DNA of 39,148 nt, from assembly GCA_904386005.1 (NCBI GenBank), contig CAJFKR010000015.1, positions 1-39,148 on the forward strand, given 5' to 3'. Position numbers and translations under genes: made by a program. The notes under the pieces are model-generated. The model saw nothing but the letters and a program-made list of their open reading frames with translations. It did no database searches and was not told the origin of the DNA. Below are positions 24,937-34,081 of this stretch, in pieces. Numbering within the stretch: position 1 is the first letter of the stretch; every line of letters starts with the position of its first letter. This DNA is from Candidatus Flemingiibacterium merdigallinarum. Lineage in GTDB: Bacteria; Bacillota; Clostridia; Oscillospirales; CAG-272.

Positions 24937-25062
24937 ATGGATATTCAAAATGTAGTCGTATCGTCGGCGAATACCGGCGACATAATCGTTATCGCGGCAA
25001 TAGCGGCGATTGCCGCGGTCGTCGTCGGAATCGTGTTCCTTAAATTACGCCCGAGGAAGTGA
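24937..25062 (+). CDS. 41-residue single-helix membrane peptide
   Basis: This short gene starts MDIQNVVVSSANTGD and continues into a helix of about 20 Ala/Ile/Val residues, then LKLRPRK. GAGGT lies about 5 bases before the ATG and a near-consensus promoter lies 60 bp upstream, so it is well supported as expressed. The N-T-G-D, helix, basic-tail order resembles the C-terminal part of a sortase substrate (TGD-helix-RRK), but there is no full LPxTG motif and no export signal apart from the helix itself. Alternatively it is an independent small membrane protein. It is followed by the UroD-like gene after 53 bp. I do not recognise a family. Confidence 0.72.
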   Translation: MDIQNVVVSSANTGDIIVIAAIAAIAAVVVGIVFLKLRPRK

Positions 25063-25115
25063 CACGGGAGGGGAGCGGTTTTCATCCGCTCTGACTTCGA
25101 CCAAGGAGGGATTAT

Positions 25116-26177
25116 ATGGCCTACCAAAACGCTATGGACGCACTCAATCTGAATATGCCGAGGAAGGTCCCGCGGACCGAATATTCGGCGAGCAGCTACT
25201 GGAGCCTTGTCAGCGCCGTAACCGGAATCTCCGTCACGCCCGAGAGCGACTGGGAGACCAAGTCGCGCGCGTCGATGGCTTTCGAAAAAGCCTGGGATTT
25301 CGGCTTCACCTGGTCGGTGCTGATTCACAATCAGGTGCTCGCCGAGTGCCGCACGAGCATGGGGCACGCCGCGTACGCCGAGGGCGGAGTCGATATGAAC
25401 CGCAACATACAGTGCCCGTTTGACGACATCGAACAGGTGCTGTCGTTCGACCCCTACAAGGTCTACGGCGAGAAGAACCGAGAGCAGCTGATTCGCGATT
25501 TTGACGCAAATTATGACGCCCTCTGCGCCGGTCATCCTGACCAGGTCAACATGACCGGAATATATGTGACGATGATCTCGGGGCTTATCGAGATATTCGG
25601 TTGGGACTGGCTGCTCGAGGGGCTGGGCGAGGATCCCGACCGCTTCGGCGAGGTCGCCGACCACTACGCCGACTGGATATATCAGTATTTCGACGCGCTC
25701 GCGGCGTCGAAGGCTCCGGTCGTGATGATACACGACGACATAGTTTGGACGCAGGGCGCGTTCGCGAACCCGAAATGGTACAGAAAGCACGTGTTCCCGG
25801 CGTATGAGAAGCTGTTCGACCCGCTGCACAAGGCGGGCAAGAAGATACTGTATACATCGGACGGTACGTTCACCGAATTTATCGACGACATCGCCGCCTG
25901 CGGAATCAACGGCTTTGTCATGGAGCCGACAACCGATATGGCGTACATTGCGAAGAAATACGGCAAGACGCACGCGTTTGTCGGAAACGCCGACTGCCGG
26001 ATACTCACGTTCGGCACAAAGGAGGACATCCGCCGCGAGGTCGAGCGCTGCTTCAATATCGGCCGCGACTGCCCGGGCTTCTTCCTCGCGGTAGGTAATC
26101 ATCTGCCGTCGAGCGTGCCGGTCGAGAACGCGCTCTACTACAACGAGTGCTACGAGGAAATGGCATATCGCTGGTGA
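25116..26177 (+). CDS. Uroporphyrinogen decarboxylase superfamily protein (UroD/MtaA/CmuA-like)
   Basis: 353 residues forming one UroD-like TIM barrel. Supporting segments are MTGIYVTMISGLIEIFGWDWLLEGLGEDP, VVMIHDDIVWTQGAFANPKWYRKHVFP, KKILYTSDGTFTEFIDDIAACGINGFVMEP and FVGNADCRILTFGTKEDIRREVERC, which parallel the UroD order (G-x-P, D-D, H-x-C/D-G, G-x-D). No other haem gene is nearby, and the sequence is far from canonical HemE. Family members include corrinoid-dependent methyltransferases and many proteins of unknown role in anaerobes. AAGGAGG precedes the ATG. The gene stands between the small membrane peptide and an alpha-galactosidase. Confidence 0.85.
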   Translation: MAYQNAMDALNLNMPRKVPRTEYSASSYWSLVSAVTGISVTPESDWETKSRASMAFEKAWDFGFTWSVLIHNQVLAECRTSMGHAAYAEGGVDMNRNIQCPFDDIEQVLSFDPYKVYGEKNREQLIRDFDANYDALCAGHPDQVNMTGIYVTMISGLIEIFGWDWLLEGLGEDPDRFGEVADHYADWIYQYFDALAASKAPVVMIHDDIVWTQGAFANPKWYRKHVFPAYEKLFDPLHKAGKKILYTSDGTFTEFIDDIAACGINGFVMEPTTDMAYIAKKYGKTHAFVGNADCRILTFGTKEDIRREVERCFNIGRDCPGFFLAVGNHLPSSVPVENALYYNECYEEMAYRW

Positions 26178-26380
26178 CGGCGACAGCGGCGGGATATTAT
26201 GCCTGCGCGAGTGTGGGTCTTTTGTGTTACGCGATTTAGTATGCGAGTAACGACAGTTTGTGCCCGCGCAGGGCCGCTGCGAGCAGCGGGTATTATATCG
26301 GATGGGAGTTAGCTCATTGCGATCGTGTCGCTTCGTTTCCATGACGGATGACAATTTTATATTAATTTGGAGGTGATTTC

Positions 26381-28363
26381 ATGCTGAAGTTCAATGACGA
26401 CCGCAGATTTTCGTTTTTGTATGACAGGGTGCCGGCTTGTGAGGTTCTGAAAAGACCGGAGGTTATGCGAGAGAGGAACGAAACGCGCTATGTATACAGA
26501 CTTGCCGACGGGCTTATCTTCACGCACATACTGCGAGAATTTCCCGAGTTTTCGGCGTATGAGTGGGTAAACTGTTTCGAATATACCGAAGAGGGCAGCT
26601 CGGGAGTGATAAGCGAGCTGTACGACTGCGACATATCGATACCATTCGGTCACGCCGAGCCGGACAGCTACACGGCGTATATTCCTGACCAGTCGGGCAC
26701 GACAAAGATCTATGCTCCGCGCGGCGGAGAAAACGTCCGCGACGCGTTCTACTGCGACCCTGACGCGCTGAACGGCTCGGGCTTCCGATACGAGAATCAG
26801 CTTTTCGCCGGTCAGAGCCGCCGCTACGCGACGTCGGGCGGCCGGAGCTCTAACCGCGAGTGCGCGCCCTTCTTCAACATCAGTCAGAGCGGGCACGGAG
26901 TCGTCGCCGCGGTCGGCTGGACCGGACAGTGGAACTGCGAGGTCGCGCGAGATATCGAGAATCTGCGGATCAGATCGAAAATCGAGGATACCGAGTTCCG
27001 GATGTATAAGGGCGAGCGCTTCCGCACGTCGTCATTTGTAATAATGGAATATGACGGCGATTTTTCGGACGGACAGAACAAATGGCGTCGGCTTGTGAAG
27101 TCTCATTTCTCACTGATCGGCAGGGAGGGCAGACCGGACAGCGCTCCGTTCTGCGCCGGAATCTGGGGCGGAATGAATACGTCGTCCGCGCTCGAACGGA
27201 TCGATGCAATCAGGCGCGAGCAGCTGCCGTTCGAATATATCTGGATGGATGCCGGATGGTATGGAGGCGACGAGGTAGGCGCGAGCCCGGACGAATACGA
27301 GGGCGACTGGTATCGTCACACCGGCGACTGGCGCACGAACGCGGCGCATCCGGACGGACTGCTCGATGTGGCGCGGGCGATACACGACGCCGGTATGAAA
27401 TTTCTATTGTGGTTCGAGCCGGAGCGCGTGCTGTCGGACGTGCCGATAGCGAAAGAGCATCCCGAATATCTGATAAAATCACCGTATGACGGTGACATGA
27501 ACAATCTGCTTGACCTCGGGCGCGACGACGCGTGGCGGTACTGCTTTGACACGATAGCGTCGCATATCGAGCGGCTCGGACTTGACTGCTACCGTCAGGA
27601 CTTCAACTTCGAACCGCTCGGCTTCTGGCGCTCAAAGGACGCCCCCGACCGCAAAGGAATCACCGAAATCAAGCATATCAACGGACTGTATCGGCTGTGG
27701 GACGCTTTGCTCGAGCGCTTCCCGCACCTGATTATCGACAACTGCGCGAGCGGCGGTCGACGAATCGATATCGAAACCCTGCGCCGTTCAATCCCGCTCT
27801 GGCGCAACGACGCCGAGTGTCCGGCGAACTACTACACCGAGCTTAATCAGTCGCAGAATATGTCGTACAACAACTGGATGCCCTATTCAGGCTCGGGCTC
27901 GGGTCGCGTCTGGGGAGACAGCTACATCATGCGCGGCGCGTATTCGGCGTCGATGACGACCAACTACACCTTCTCGGAGCGCGACAGCTTCGGCAAAAAC
28001 CGCGAGCAGCTCGACTGGATACGCCGATATGGCGACGAATATCTGCGCGTACGACCCTATATGTCCTGTGATTTCTACCCGCTGTCCGAGATTGTCGCCG
28101 GACTCGACGCGTGGCTCGCTTCTGAATTCAACCGACCCGAGGAGGGCGACGGAATCCTGCTGGTGTTCATCCGCGAGAAGTCGCCGTACAAGCGCGCGGT
28201 CTATCGTCTGCGCGGACTAGACGAGACTGCCGACTACATAATCCGCGACGCCGACGACGGCAGCGAAATTATAAAGTCGGGAGCCGAGCTGATGAAGTCG
28301 GGATTCGAGGTCGAGACTGATAGAACCAGGTGCGCGAAGCTCTACTTCTATCACAAAGCGTGA
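26381..28363 (+). CDS. Glycoside hydrolase family 36 alpha-galactosidase
   Basis: 660 residues. The N-terminal beta-supersandwich (to about 255) is followed by a TIM barrel starting CAGIWGG. Catalytic parts are YIWMDAGWYGG (286-296), WFEPE (344-348), the nucleophile segment CYRQDF with D407, NCASGGRRID (454-463) and the acid/base segment WRNDAE with D477. The family retains anomeric configuration and removes alpha-1,6 galactose, as in raffinose, melibiose or galactomannan side chains; alpha-N-acetylgalactosaminidase activity is a possible alternative. There is no signal peptide, so it acts in the cytoplasm. The ribosome site GGAGGTGATTTC is very strong. A 203-bp gap separates it from the UroD-like gene, so it may have its own promoter, though none is convincing. 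Confidence 0.9.
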   Translation: MLKFNDDRRFSFLYDRVPACEVLKRPEVMRERNETRYVYRLADGLIFTHILREFPEFSAYEWVNCFEYTEEGSSGVISELYDCDISIPFGHAEPDSYTAYIPDQSGTTKIYAPRGGENVRDAFYCDPDALNGSGFRYENQLFAGQSRRYATSGGRSSNRECAPFFNISQSGHGVVAAVGWTGQWNCEVARDIENLRIRSKIEDTEFRMYKGERFRTSSFVIMEYDGDFSDGQNKWRRLVKSHFSLIGREGRPDSAPFCAGIWGGMNTSSALERIDAIRREQLPFEYIWMDAGWYGGDEVGASPDEYEGDWYRHTGDWRTNAAHPDGLLDVARAIHDAGMKFLLWFEPERVLSDVPIAKEHPEYLIKSPYDGDMNNLLDLGRDDAWRYCFDTIASHIERLGLDCYRQDFNFEPLGFWRSKDAPDRKGITEIKHINGLYRLWDALLERFPHLIIDNCASGGRRIDIETLRRSIPLWRNDAECPANYYTELNQSQNMSYNNWMPYSGSGSGRVWGDSYIMRGAYSASMTTNYTFSERDSFGKNREQLDWIRRYGDEYLRVRPYMSCDFYPLSEIVAGLDAWLASEFNRPEEGDGILLVFIREKSPYKRAVYRLRGLDETADYIIRDADDGSEIIKSGAELMKSGFEVETDRTRCAKLYFYHKA

Positions 28364-28480
28364 GTACAGTACCGGCAATAACGCGTAATGACATCGGTAT
28401 TATCGCATGAGACCGCTCCCGACAAAAACGTCAGGTCAGCTCACCAATTAAAAAGCGTCAGATTGGCGCCGATAATAAAA

Positions 28481-28505
28481 TCAGGGTTTGCGTCGCAAAC
28501 CCTGA
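28481..28505 (-). terminator. Terminator of the DUF2383-like gene (perfect palindrome, 3-nt loop)
   Basis: Read on the minus strand, an 11-bp perfect stem (TCAGGGTTTGC / GCAAACCCTGA, loop GAC) is followed by TTTTATTAT. It lies about 30 bp after the stop at 28535 and has the same triloop geometry as the intergenic repeat family. Confidence 0.75.
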
Positions 28506-28541
28506 CTATATTTACAGGCAAATTCTGACTATATTTACAGG
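28502..28541. repeat. Duplicated 17-bp sequence overlapping the 3' end of the DUF2383-like gene
   Basis: CTGACTATATTTACAGG occurs at 28502-28518 and 28525-28541. The second copy contains the stop codon and the last residue's codon of the minus-strand gene, so the first copy looks like a duplicated gene end. Confidence 0.8.
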
Positions 28542-28960
28542 AATTCGCCCAGACGCTCGACTGTGGATTTCTCGAATTTCAGCACATCCTCGGCGAGATT
28601 CTTCGCGTCGCACGAATATGTGCCGTCGTTGAGCTTCTTTTCGAGGTCGATTATACCCATCGTCGCGCCGTTTATCATCAGCTCGGCGAGGTGGGACGTC
28701 GTCGTGTCGAGCAGGGTGTTGAACGCCATGCCGAGCTTTGCTCCCATCTTCGCGGTCGCGGTAAGCTCGGTCGGCTTGAGCCCTCGCTCTTGCAGCCGGC
28801 GGCTCGCTTCCTCCGAAAAGCGACGGTAGCTCTCGAGCTCGCTCGTCATTTCACTGCGGAATTTCGGGTCGTTCGCGCGGTCGATAAGGTCGATTATCGA
28901 GTCGCCGCCCATCTTTGTGTTCTTGTATACCTCTTGGATAAGTGCTTCGTTTTTATCCAT
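28535..28960 (-). CDS. DUF2383-like four-helix (ferritin-like) protein
   Basis: 141 residues, almost entirely helical and charged. It reads MDKNEALIQEVYKNTKMGGDSIIDLIDRA with later KMGAKLGMAFNTLLDTTTSHLAELMINGATMGIIDLEK. The 'KNxKMGxDSIxDL' and 'DxTTSHxAxxMIxGxTMGI' patterns recur in clostridial proteins of the DUF2383/ferritin-like four-helix group, whose role is unknown (stress or storage-like roles have been guessed). AAAGGAAGAAGGA precedes the ATG. Its own terminator follows. Confidence 0.72.
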   Translation of the reverse strand: MDKNEALIQEVYKNTKMGGDSIIDLIDRANDPKFRSEMTSELESYRRFSEEASRRLQERGLKPTELTATAKMGAKLGMAFNTLLDTTTSHLAELMINGATMGIIDLEKKLNDGTYSCDAKNLAEDVLKFEKSTVERLGEFL

Positions 28961-29229
28961 GTCCTTCTTCCTTTCACGGGTATCAGATGATTTTGATGTT
29001 CAGACTATAATCATTGCTCCCCATGAATAGTATTAGCGCAATCCGAACGATGATACGAGGTATTTTCTGCGCGGCGAATCCTGAATCGACCAGCGTGAAT
29101 GAAGCGGTCGCAAAATATTGTACAAATGTAAATATATTCAGCGAGCGTGCAGCAGCCAAATAGACTGTACAATTGTAAATCTATAATATTATAAAATAAC
29201 AATCATTAAATGGCAAAACAAACACATCC

Positions 29230-29319
29230 ATCGCCGCAGGCGATAAAATCATAAAATTCGCCTTCGGCGAATTTTATGTTCCTCAACTCCTCACTCCTAA
29301 CTCCTAATTCCTCACTAAT
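29230..29319. repeat. Palindromes plus pyrimidine heptamer array (half element) in the 28961-29368 spacer
   Basis: Two perfect triloop palindromes, 29230-29244 (ATCGCC/GGCGAT, loop GCA) and 29250-29278 (13-bp arms, loop TTC), are followed by GTTCCTC and five 7-bp units (29285-29319) beginning AACTCCT CACTCCT and ending CACTAAT. The right half of the 34.67-kb element has the same order, including the final CACTAAT. The purine-rich left half is missing. The 29250-29278 hairpin could also end metA transcription on the minus strand. The rest of this 408-bp spacer holds no gene I can support; near-palindromes around TTGTACAA (29124) and TACAATTGTA (29168) may be binding sites. Confidence 0.75.
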
Positions 29320-29368
29320 TTATGCAACGCCTGCACCCAAGCGTTCAATTTACGCCCGCGATTTCGCG

Positions 29369-30286
29369 CTAAACCAGCTCCTCGAGGTTGTACGGCGTGT
29401 TCTGGTAGACAAAATAGTTCAGCCAGTTCGAGAAAAGCAGATTCGCGTGACCGCGCCAGACGTTCGGCGGCTTTACGCTCGGATTATCGCCCGGGAAATA
29501 ATTGTATGGCAGGTCGATGTCGAGCCCCTTTGCCTTGTCGCGGAAGTATTCGTTTGCCAATGTGTCATAGTCATACTCGGCATGACCGGTGACGAACAGC
29601 ATACGCGAGTCGCGCGCCGCGATGATATACGCTCCGGCGAGGTCGCTCTTTGCGACCACCTCGAGCTCGGGTACCTCGGCAATGTCGCTCTCTCGCACTT
29701 CGGTGTGGCGCGAGTGCGGGGCTAAGAAATATTCGTCAAAGCCGCGCACGATCGGATGGTTCGGCAGCAGCGCGTAATGCTCGAATACGCCGAACAGCTT
29801 CTTTCGCAGCGGGTATTTCGGTATGCCGTAGTGGAAATTGAGTCCGGCCTGCGCCGCCCAGCAGATGTGCAGGGTCGAGAATACATGATTTCTCGACCAC
29901 TCCATTATTTCGCAGAGCTCGTCCCAGTAGTTGACCTCGTCGAAGTCGAGGTTCTCAACCGGCGCTCCGGTGATTATCAGTCCGTCAAAATTCTGCGAGC
30001 GGATGTCGTCGAAGTTTTTATAAAAAGCCGCCATATGCTCGGCGGAGGTGTGAGTTGAGCGGTGAGTCGCGGTTTGCAGTAGCGTGAATTCAATCTGGAG
30101 CGAGCTGTTCGACAACAGTCGTATCAGCTGTGTCTCGGTTGTGATTTTAGTCGGCATCAGGTTCAGCGCCGCGATTTTCAGCGGGCGGATGTCCTGATGT
30201 TCGGCACGGAATTCGTTCATTACAAATATGTTCTCGCCCTCGAGAGTCGCGCCGGCGGGCAGCCCTACCGGAATTTTAATCGGCAT
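29369..30286 (-). CDS. metA: Homoserine O-acetyltransferase of the MetA family
   Basis: 305 residues, full MetA length, starting [11 protein letters not shown]. The catalytic triad positions fit: C142 in [16 protein letters not shown]235 and E237 in VTGHAEYD. Residue 111 is Glu ([10 protein letters not shown]), where succinyl-CoA enzymes such as E. coli MetA have Gly. In the literature on this family Glu111 gives acetyl-CoA specificity, so the product is predicted to be O-acetylhomoserine for methionine synthesis. GGAGG lies about 12 bases before the ATG and the leader is only about 35 nt, too short for a SAM riboswitch or T-box. Confidence 0.94.
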   Translation of the reverse strand: MPIKIPVGLPAGATLEGENIFVMNEFRAEHQDIRPLKIAALNLMPTKITTETQLIRLLSNSSLQIEFTLLQTATHRSTHTSAEHMAAFYKNFDDIRSQNFDGLIITGAPVENLDFDEVNYWDELCEIMEWSRNHVFSTLHICWAAQAGLNFHYGIPKYPLRKKLFGVFEHYALLPNHPIVRGFDEYFLAPHSRHTEVRESDIAEVPELEVVAKSDLAGAYIIAARDSRMLFVTGHAEYDYDTLANEYFRDKAKGLDIDLPYNYFPGDNPSVKPPNVWRGHANLLFSNWLNYFVYQNTPYNLEELV

Positions 30287-30325
30287 AAAGTGTAGATTCC
30301 TCCAATAAAAATATGTCCTTAATCT

Positions 30326-30354
30326 ATTATAACAGAAAATCCCGTAGAGTACAA
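30326..30354 (-). promoter_or_regulatory. Sigma-A promoter of metA
   Basis: On the minus strand TTGTAC (complement of 30349-30354), 17 bp, TATAAT (complement of 30326-30331). Confidence 0.8.
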
Positions 30355-30392
30355 CAGTGATTTATAAAATTATTAGAAAAATCAAAAAACAT

Positions 30393-30421
30393 TTGCAAAA
30401 GCGGCGCACAAATGGTATAAT
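30393..30421 (+). promoter_or_regulatory. Sigma-A promoter of the large exoprotein gene
   Basis: TTGCAA (30393-30398), 17 bp, TATAAT (30416-30421), with TG one base before the -10. The predicted leader is about 140 nt and contains an 8-bp hairpin (TAAATCGA / TCGATTTA, 30469-30495). Confidence 0.8.
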
Positions 30422-30567
30422 ATTATTATAGGGAATTTCTAAAAATACAGAAAAATCCGTGGGAAAAGTAAATCGATGCTCATGGTGTCGATTTATCTTT
30501 GCTATTATATCGCATTTTTACCTATAGCCATTTGGCTGCATTGTATTTTGGAAGGGAGGCGGTCAGC

Positions 30568-33500
30568 TTGAAGCGGCGCGTGTGTCGGGCAATATTTGTC
30601 GTCCTGACGTTTATGATAATTGTCGGAATATCGATAGGCTTTTCGATCGGACAGGTCGGCGCTGCCAGCAGCTCCGACAGTCTGACGCTGTATGATTTCA
30701 GCCGGAACACCGGCGAATGGGTCAAAAGCGACAATGTCAAGGCGGTCGAGGTCGGGATGTATGATTTCGGCAGTGAGGACGACCCGGATCTGCGCTCCTG
30801 CCTCAAGGCGGAGAGCCACGACCTGTCAGTCGGTCTGATACGCACAATCGAGGCCGATTTCGCGAGTCCGCTCGACCTCACCGAATACCGCAGCTTTTCA
30901 TATGAAATCTACGCCCTGCCGTATGACGCCGACCCGTTCGCGACCTATTACACCCGCGTCCGGCTATTTTCGTCGGACGGCAGCAGTGTTGAAAATATCG
31001 TCGAAATAAAACCGAACGGTTGGCAGGAGGTGTCGCTCGATCTGTCCACATGGTCACAACGAAGCGACGTTGTATCGGCTGAAATCAGCCTGACAATCAG
31101 TACGACCATTTCGCAGATGAACGAAAACAGCTTCTATATCGACAATGTGACGGTCGGCGACCGTATCGACCGTGAGCTAACCGAGCGCTTTATGTTTGAC
31201 GTGTTCGAGGTCGAGGGGGGACAGGCGGCCTTTTCGGAGGACCGAAAGCTGCTGCGCATCACACTGTCGCAGACCGAGATAACCTCGCTTAAAGCGACGG
31301 TCTTTGTTCCCGAAACAAAATGGCAGACGAACGCCGTCCGAATCAAGCTCGCGAATAAATCGAGCGCGTCGCAGATGACTATTCATTATTCGACTTACGA
31401 TACCTTCGCTTTGAGCGAGGACAAGACTGTGACCGTGCTGCTCGACGCGCAGTCGGAAAGCGAATATTACTATATCGACGTCGGAGACGTCTCCATGCTG
31501 CGCTATGTGGATATACAGCTCGAAAGCGGCAGCGGCTATATCGAAATCGAGTCGATTTCGGCGATGAACATCTATCGTCCCGTGAGTCGTACAGTCGCGG
31601 GCAGTATCGACGTGTGTCAGTTGAGCGATGATCTTCAATCTGTACACTTCACCGGTACGATCACGCGCGACGAGGTGCTCGCGAATCAGGACGGAGTTAT
31701 CGCGCTCTACGCGCTTTCGCCGACCGAGCTGCTCGATATGGAAAAGCTCGCGTCGACCGAGCCGCTGCTCACCAGTCCGATGACCACGAAATTCGACCTG
31801 TCGCTCGATATCGGCGACCGGCTGAGCCAGATAATCTGCGCGCAGTTCGTCGCGGTGTCAAAGCACACCGACGGCACGCTCGTGCTTATCGCCGACCCGG
31901 TGTATATCAGCAATCCCGAGCGCGCCGCGAGTTATTCGGCGGTGGTGGGAGGCGGTCCGAAAGGCGTGGTTTCGCCGGATGCGTCGATAGTCGGCGAGAC
32001 CGCGGCTGACCGGACGATTGTCGAGGTTGATGCCGCGAGCCTGTTCGGCGACAAGAGCACGGGCGAGCATTACAGCTACAGCGGCGGCAATTATTATTTC
32101 AACAGCGAGACGCTCGATATACTCAATAACAAGATTACCGCCTATAACGGAGCGGGGATCGGCGTGCTGTTGAGAATTGACAACTGGTATCCCGAGCTTA
32201 CAAGCGAGCTTGACGCAAAATATGCCAGCGACGGGTATGTGGATTACACCGAATATAACGTCTCTCCGGACGGCAAGAGGTATCTTGAGGCGTTCGTCGC
32301 CTACACGGGCGAACGCTGGTGTCAGGACGGCGGTATCGGCGGTATAATCTGGGGCACCTGCCTTAATTTTATGGATCGTTCAGAGTCGGGCTATGTGTCG
32401 CTCAACGATATGATTTGGGAGGACGCGACCAGTCTGCGGATTATATACAATACACTGCGTTCGAAAAACTCGAGCGCCGGGGTTTACGTCTCGGTTTCGG
32501 ACATCTACTCGGTCGAGCTCGCGACCGAATCGTCCGAGGTCGGGCTTGATATCTATCTTGCCGCGCTGGCAAGCGCGACCTCGTCGCAAGGCGGCTTCAG
32601 CTGGGGCGTCTGCGTCGATCGGTTCTGGCGTATAGGCGAGGATAACGGGGCGACGGTAGATCCGAATCAGCTCGAGGTGCTCTCAAAGCTTCTCTCGGAC
32701 GAGGGAATGTACGACGTGCGGTTTGTATACTGCGACAGCACATACTCCTTCCCGAATTTGATGCTCGGGGACTTGATGAGCGACCTTATGCTCGGCTATT
32801 ATTCGGCCTGCTTCAACGCGTCGCTCGAAAGCTATTTCGTGGTGCTGGGCACAAATGACAACACCGAATACTTAATGGAGTATCTGACTATAGCCGACTC
32901 GGAGAATTCGACCGAGTTTGCCGAATCGGCGCTGACACTGCTCGGAGCGAACGATTGGAGCGAGCTTGTCGACAATTTCGACACGCGGAGGTTAGTCAAG
33001 AAGTCGGTCGCGTCGTCACAGGTGGATTATGAGGAGCCGAGTGGGATCAAGGGACGGTTCGATTATTACAATTTTGACAGCTTCAGCGGCTTAAGCGGCT
33101 TCGAGGTGAGCTACTACTGCAAGGAGCTGCTCGTACCGTCGCAGAATGACGGCATACTCTGCGCCATCCTTGACAAGGACGCGTACGGCGACGGTTCCGA
33201 CGGTATGTATATGGGCATCGCGCATCGGTACGACTACCCTGAGAATTTGAAATTGACTCCGGTGCTCGCGATAACGCTCGGGGTCGACGAGGTCGACAAT
33301 ACGAGCCTTGAAACTGTCAGAGTGAAGATAGTGCTGTTTGCCGAGAACGAGAGGTTCGAGTCATACGCCACACTGAATGTCGGCGAGCTCCAGACGATAT
33401 ACATAAACCTCGAAGATTTCAACGGCGCGGAGGACACGACCGGCATACAGATACTTGTCGACGGCTCGGAGGTTGACGAGGCGACATTGATGCTCAAGAG

Positions 33501-33693
33501 CGTGACGGGGCTCTCGCGCGATTATAACGACGAGTCGCTCGAATCGGTCATAGCTGACGAGCGCGCCCGCAAGCGTTCTCCCGACGAGGGCGTCAGCTAT
33601 CGGGTCTACATCTGGATCGGAGCGGCGGTCATTGTCGCGGTCGCGTCGATACTCACATTCCTATTGCTGAGCCGAAAGAAGAGGCAGGTGTAA
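30568..33693 (+). CDS. Large membrane-anchored surface protein, possible DUF5722-like glycosidase fold
   Basis: 1041 residues from TTG 30568, chosen because GAAGGGAGG lies 8 bases upstream and the product then starts with a signal sequence (MKRRVCRAIFVVL, cleavage near VGAASS). Two jelly-roll-like beta regions follow (LYDFSRNTGEWVKSDN and FMFDVFEVEGG onward). The central part (about 480-850) has ASLFGDKSTGEHYSYSGGNYYFN and AGIGVLLRIDNWYPEL, and I read it as a DUF5722-type TIM barrel. A third beta region follows, then a C-terminal helix (VYIWIGAAVIVAVASILTFLLL) and a basic tail SRKKRQV. It is therefore anchored outside the cell at its C-terminus. The enzymatic role is inferred only from fold resemblance. 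The small membrane gene at 33698 follows after 4 bp. Confidence 0.75.
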   Translation: MKRRVCRAIFVVLTFMIIVGISIGFSIGQVGAASSSDSLTLYDFSRNTGEWVKSDNVKAVEVGMYDFGSEDDPDLRSCLKAESHDLSVGLIRTIEADFASPLDLTEYRSFSYEIYALPYDADPFATYYTRVRLFSSDGSSVENIVEIKPNGWQEVSLDLSTWSQRSDVVSAEISLTISTTISQMNENSFYIDNVTVGDRIDRELTERFMFDVFEVEGGQAAFSEDRKLLRITLSQTEITSLKATVFVPETKWQTNAVRIKLANKSSASQMTIHYSTYDTFALSEDKTVTVLLDAQSESEYYYIDVGDVSMLRYVDIQLESGSGYIEIESISAMNIYRPVSRTVAGSIDVCQLSDDLQSVHFTGTITRDEVLANQDGVIALYALSPTELLDMEKLASTEPLLTSPMTTKFDLSLDIGDRLSQIICAQFVAVSKHTDGTLVLIADPVYISNPERAASYSAVVGGGPKGVVSPDASIVGETAADRTIVEVDAASLFGDKSTGEHYSYSGGNYYFNSETLDILNNKITAYNGAGIGVLLRIDNWYPELTSELDAKYASDGYVDYTEYNVSPDGKRYLEAFVAYTGERWCQDGGIGGIIWGTCLNFMDRSESGYVSLNDMIWEDATSLRIIYNTLRSKNSSAGVYVSVSDIYSVELATESSEVGLDIYLAALASATSSQGGFSWGVCVDRFWRIGEDNGATVDPNQLEVLSKLLSDEGMYDVRFVYCDSTYSFPNLMLGDLMSDLMLGYYSACFNASLESYFVVLGTNDNTEYLMEYLTIADSENSTEFAESALTLLGANDWSELVDNFDTRRLVKKSVASSQVDYEEPSGIKGRFDYYNFDSFSGLSGFEVSYYCKELLVPSQNDGILCAILDKDAYGDGSDGMYMGIAHRYDYPENLKLTPVLAITLGVDEVDNTSLETVRVKIVLFAENERFESYATLNVGELQTIYINLEDFNGAEDTTGIQILVDGSEVDEATLMLKSVTGLSRDYNDESLESVIADERARKRSPDEGVSYRVYIWIGAAVIVAVASILTFLLLSRKKRQV

Positions 33694-33697
33694 GCGT

Positions 33698-33985
33698 ATG
33701 AACAAATACAAGCTATCCGGACTTATACTCGCGGTGATACTGCTCGCGGCGGCTCTGCTGTTCAAATTTTTCGGAGGTGACGACTTCGAGCCGATCGCGT
33801 TCATACTGCTTTCAATCGGCGTATGGGCGATTGTGGTCGTTGACACCATCGCGTATAAAAAATGTCCCGAGCCGGGCTTCGGCAAAAATCTCGAATTGGC
33901 TCGGCTGATCGGCGGGTATATATTTTCAGTCATTGTGACGGCAGGCGTGGTCATATACTTTTTGTTTGGCTCGGGCCACGGCTGA
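33698..33985 (+). CDS. Small three-helix membrane protein
   Basis: 95 residues with hydrophobic helices at about 6-24, 32-51 and 71-90 and a short hydrophilic loop KKCPEPGFGKNLELARL. AGGCAGGTG precedes the ATG. It starts 4 bp after the large exoprotein gene, so the two are almost certainly one transcript and may act together at the membrane. No family recognised. Confidence 0.75.
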   Translation: MNKYKLSGLILAVILLAAALLFKFFGGDDFEPIAFILLSIGVWAIVVVDTIAYKKCPEPGFGKNLELARLIGGYIFSVIVTAGVVIYFLFGSGHG

Positions 33986-34081
33986 ACGGCGAGTGATGTG
34001 TATTGACCGTATCATGTGGATGACAAATTCCGCAGACAAAATAAACTTGTAATTACTACAATTGAAAGACAGGAAGCAATA

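Noticed and set aside
30421..30567. Riboswitch in the 140-nt leader of the exoprotein gene
   Set aside because: Only one short hairpin is present; no match to conserved cores of known riboswitch classes that I can recall.
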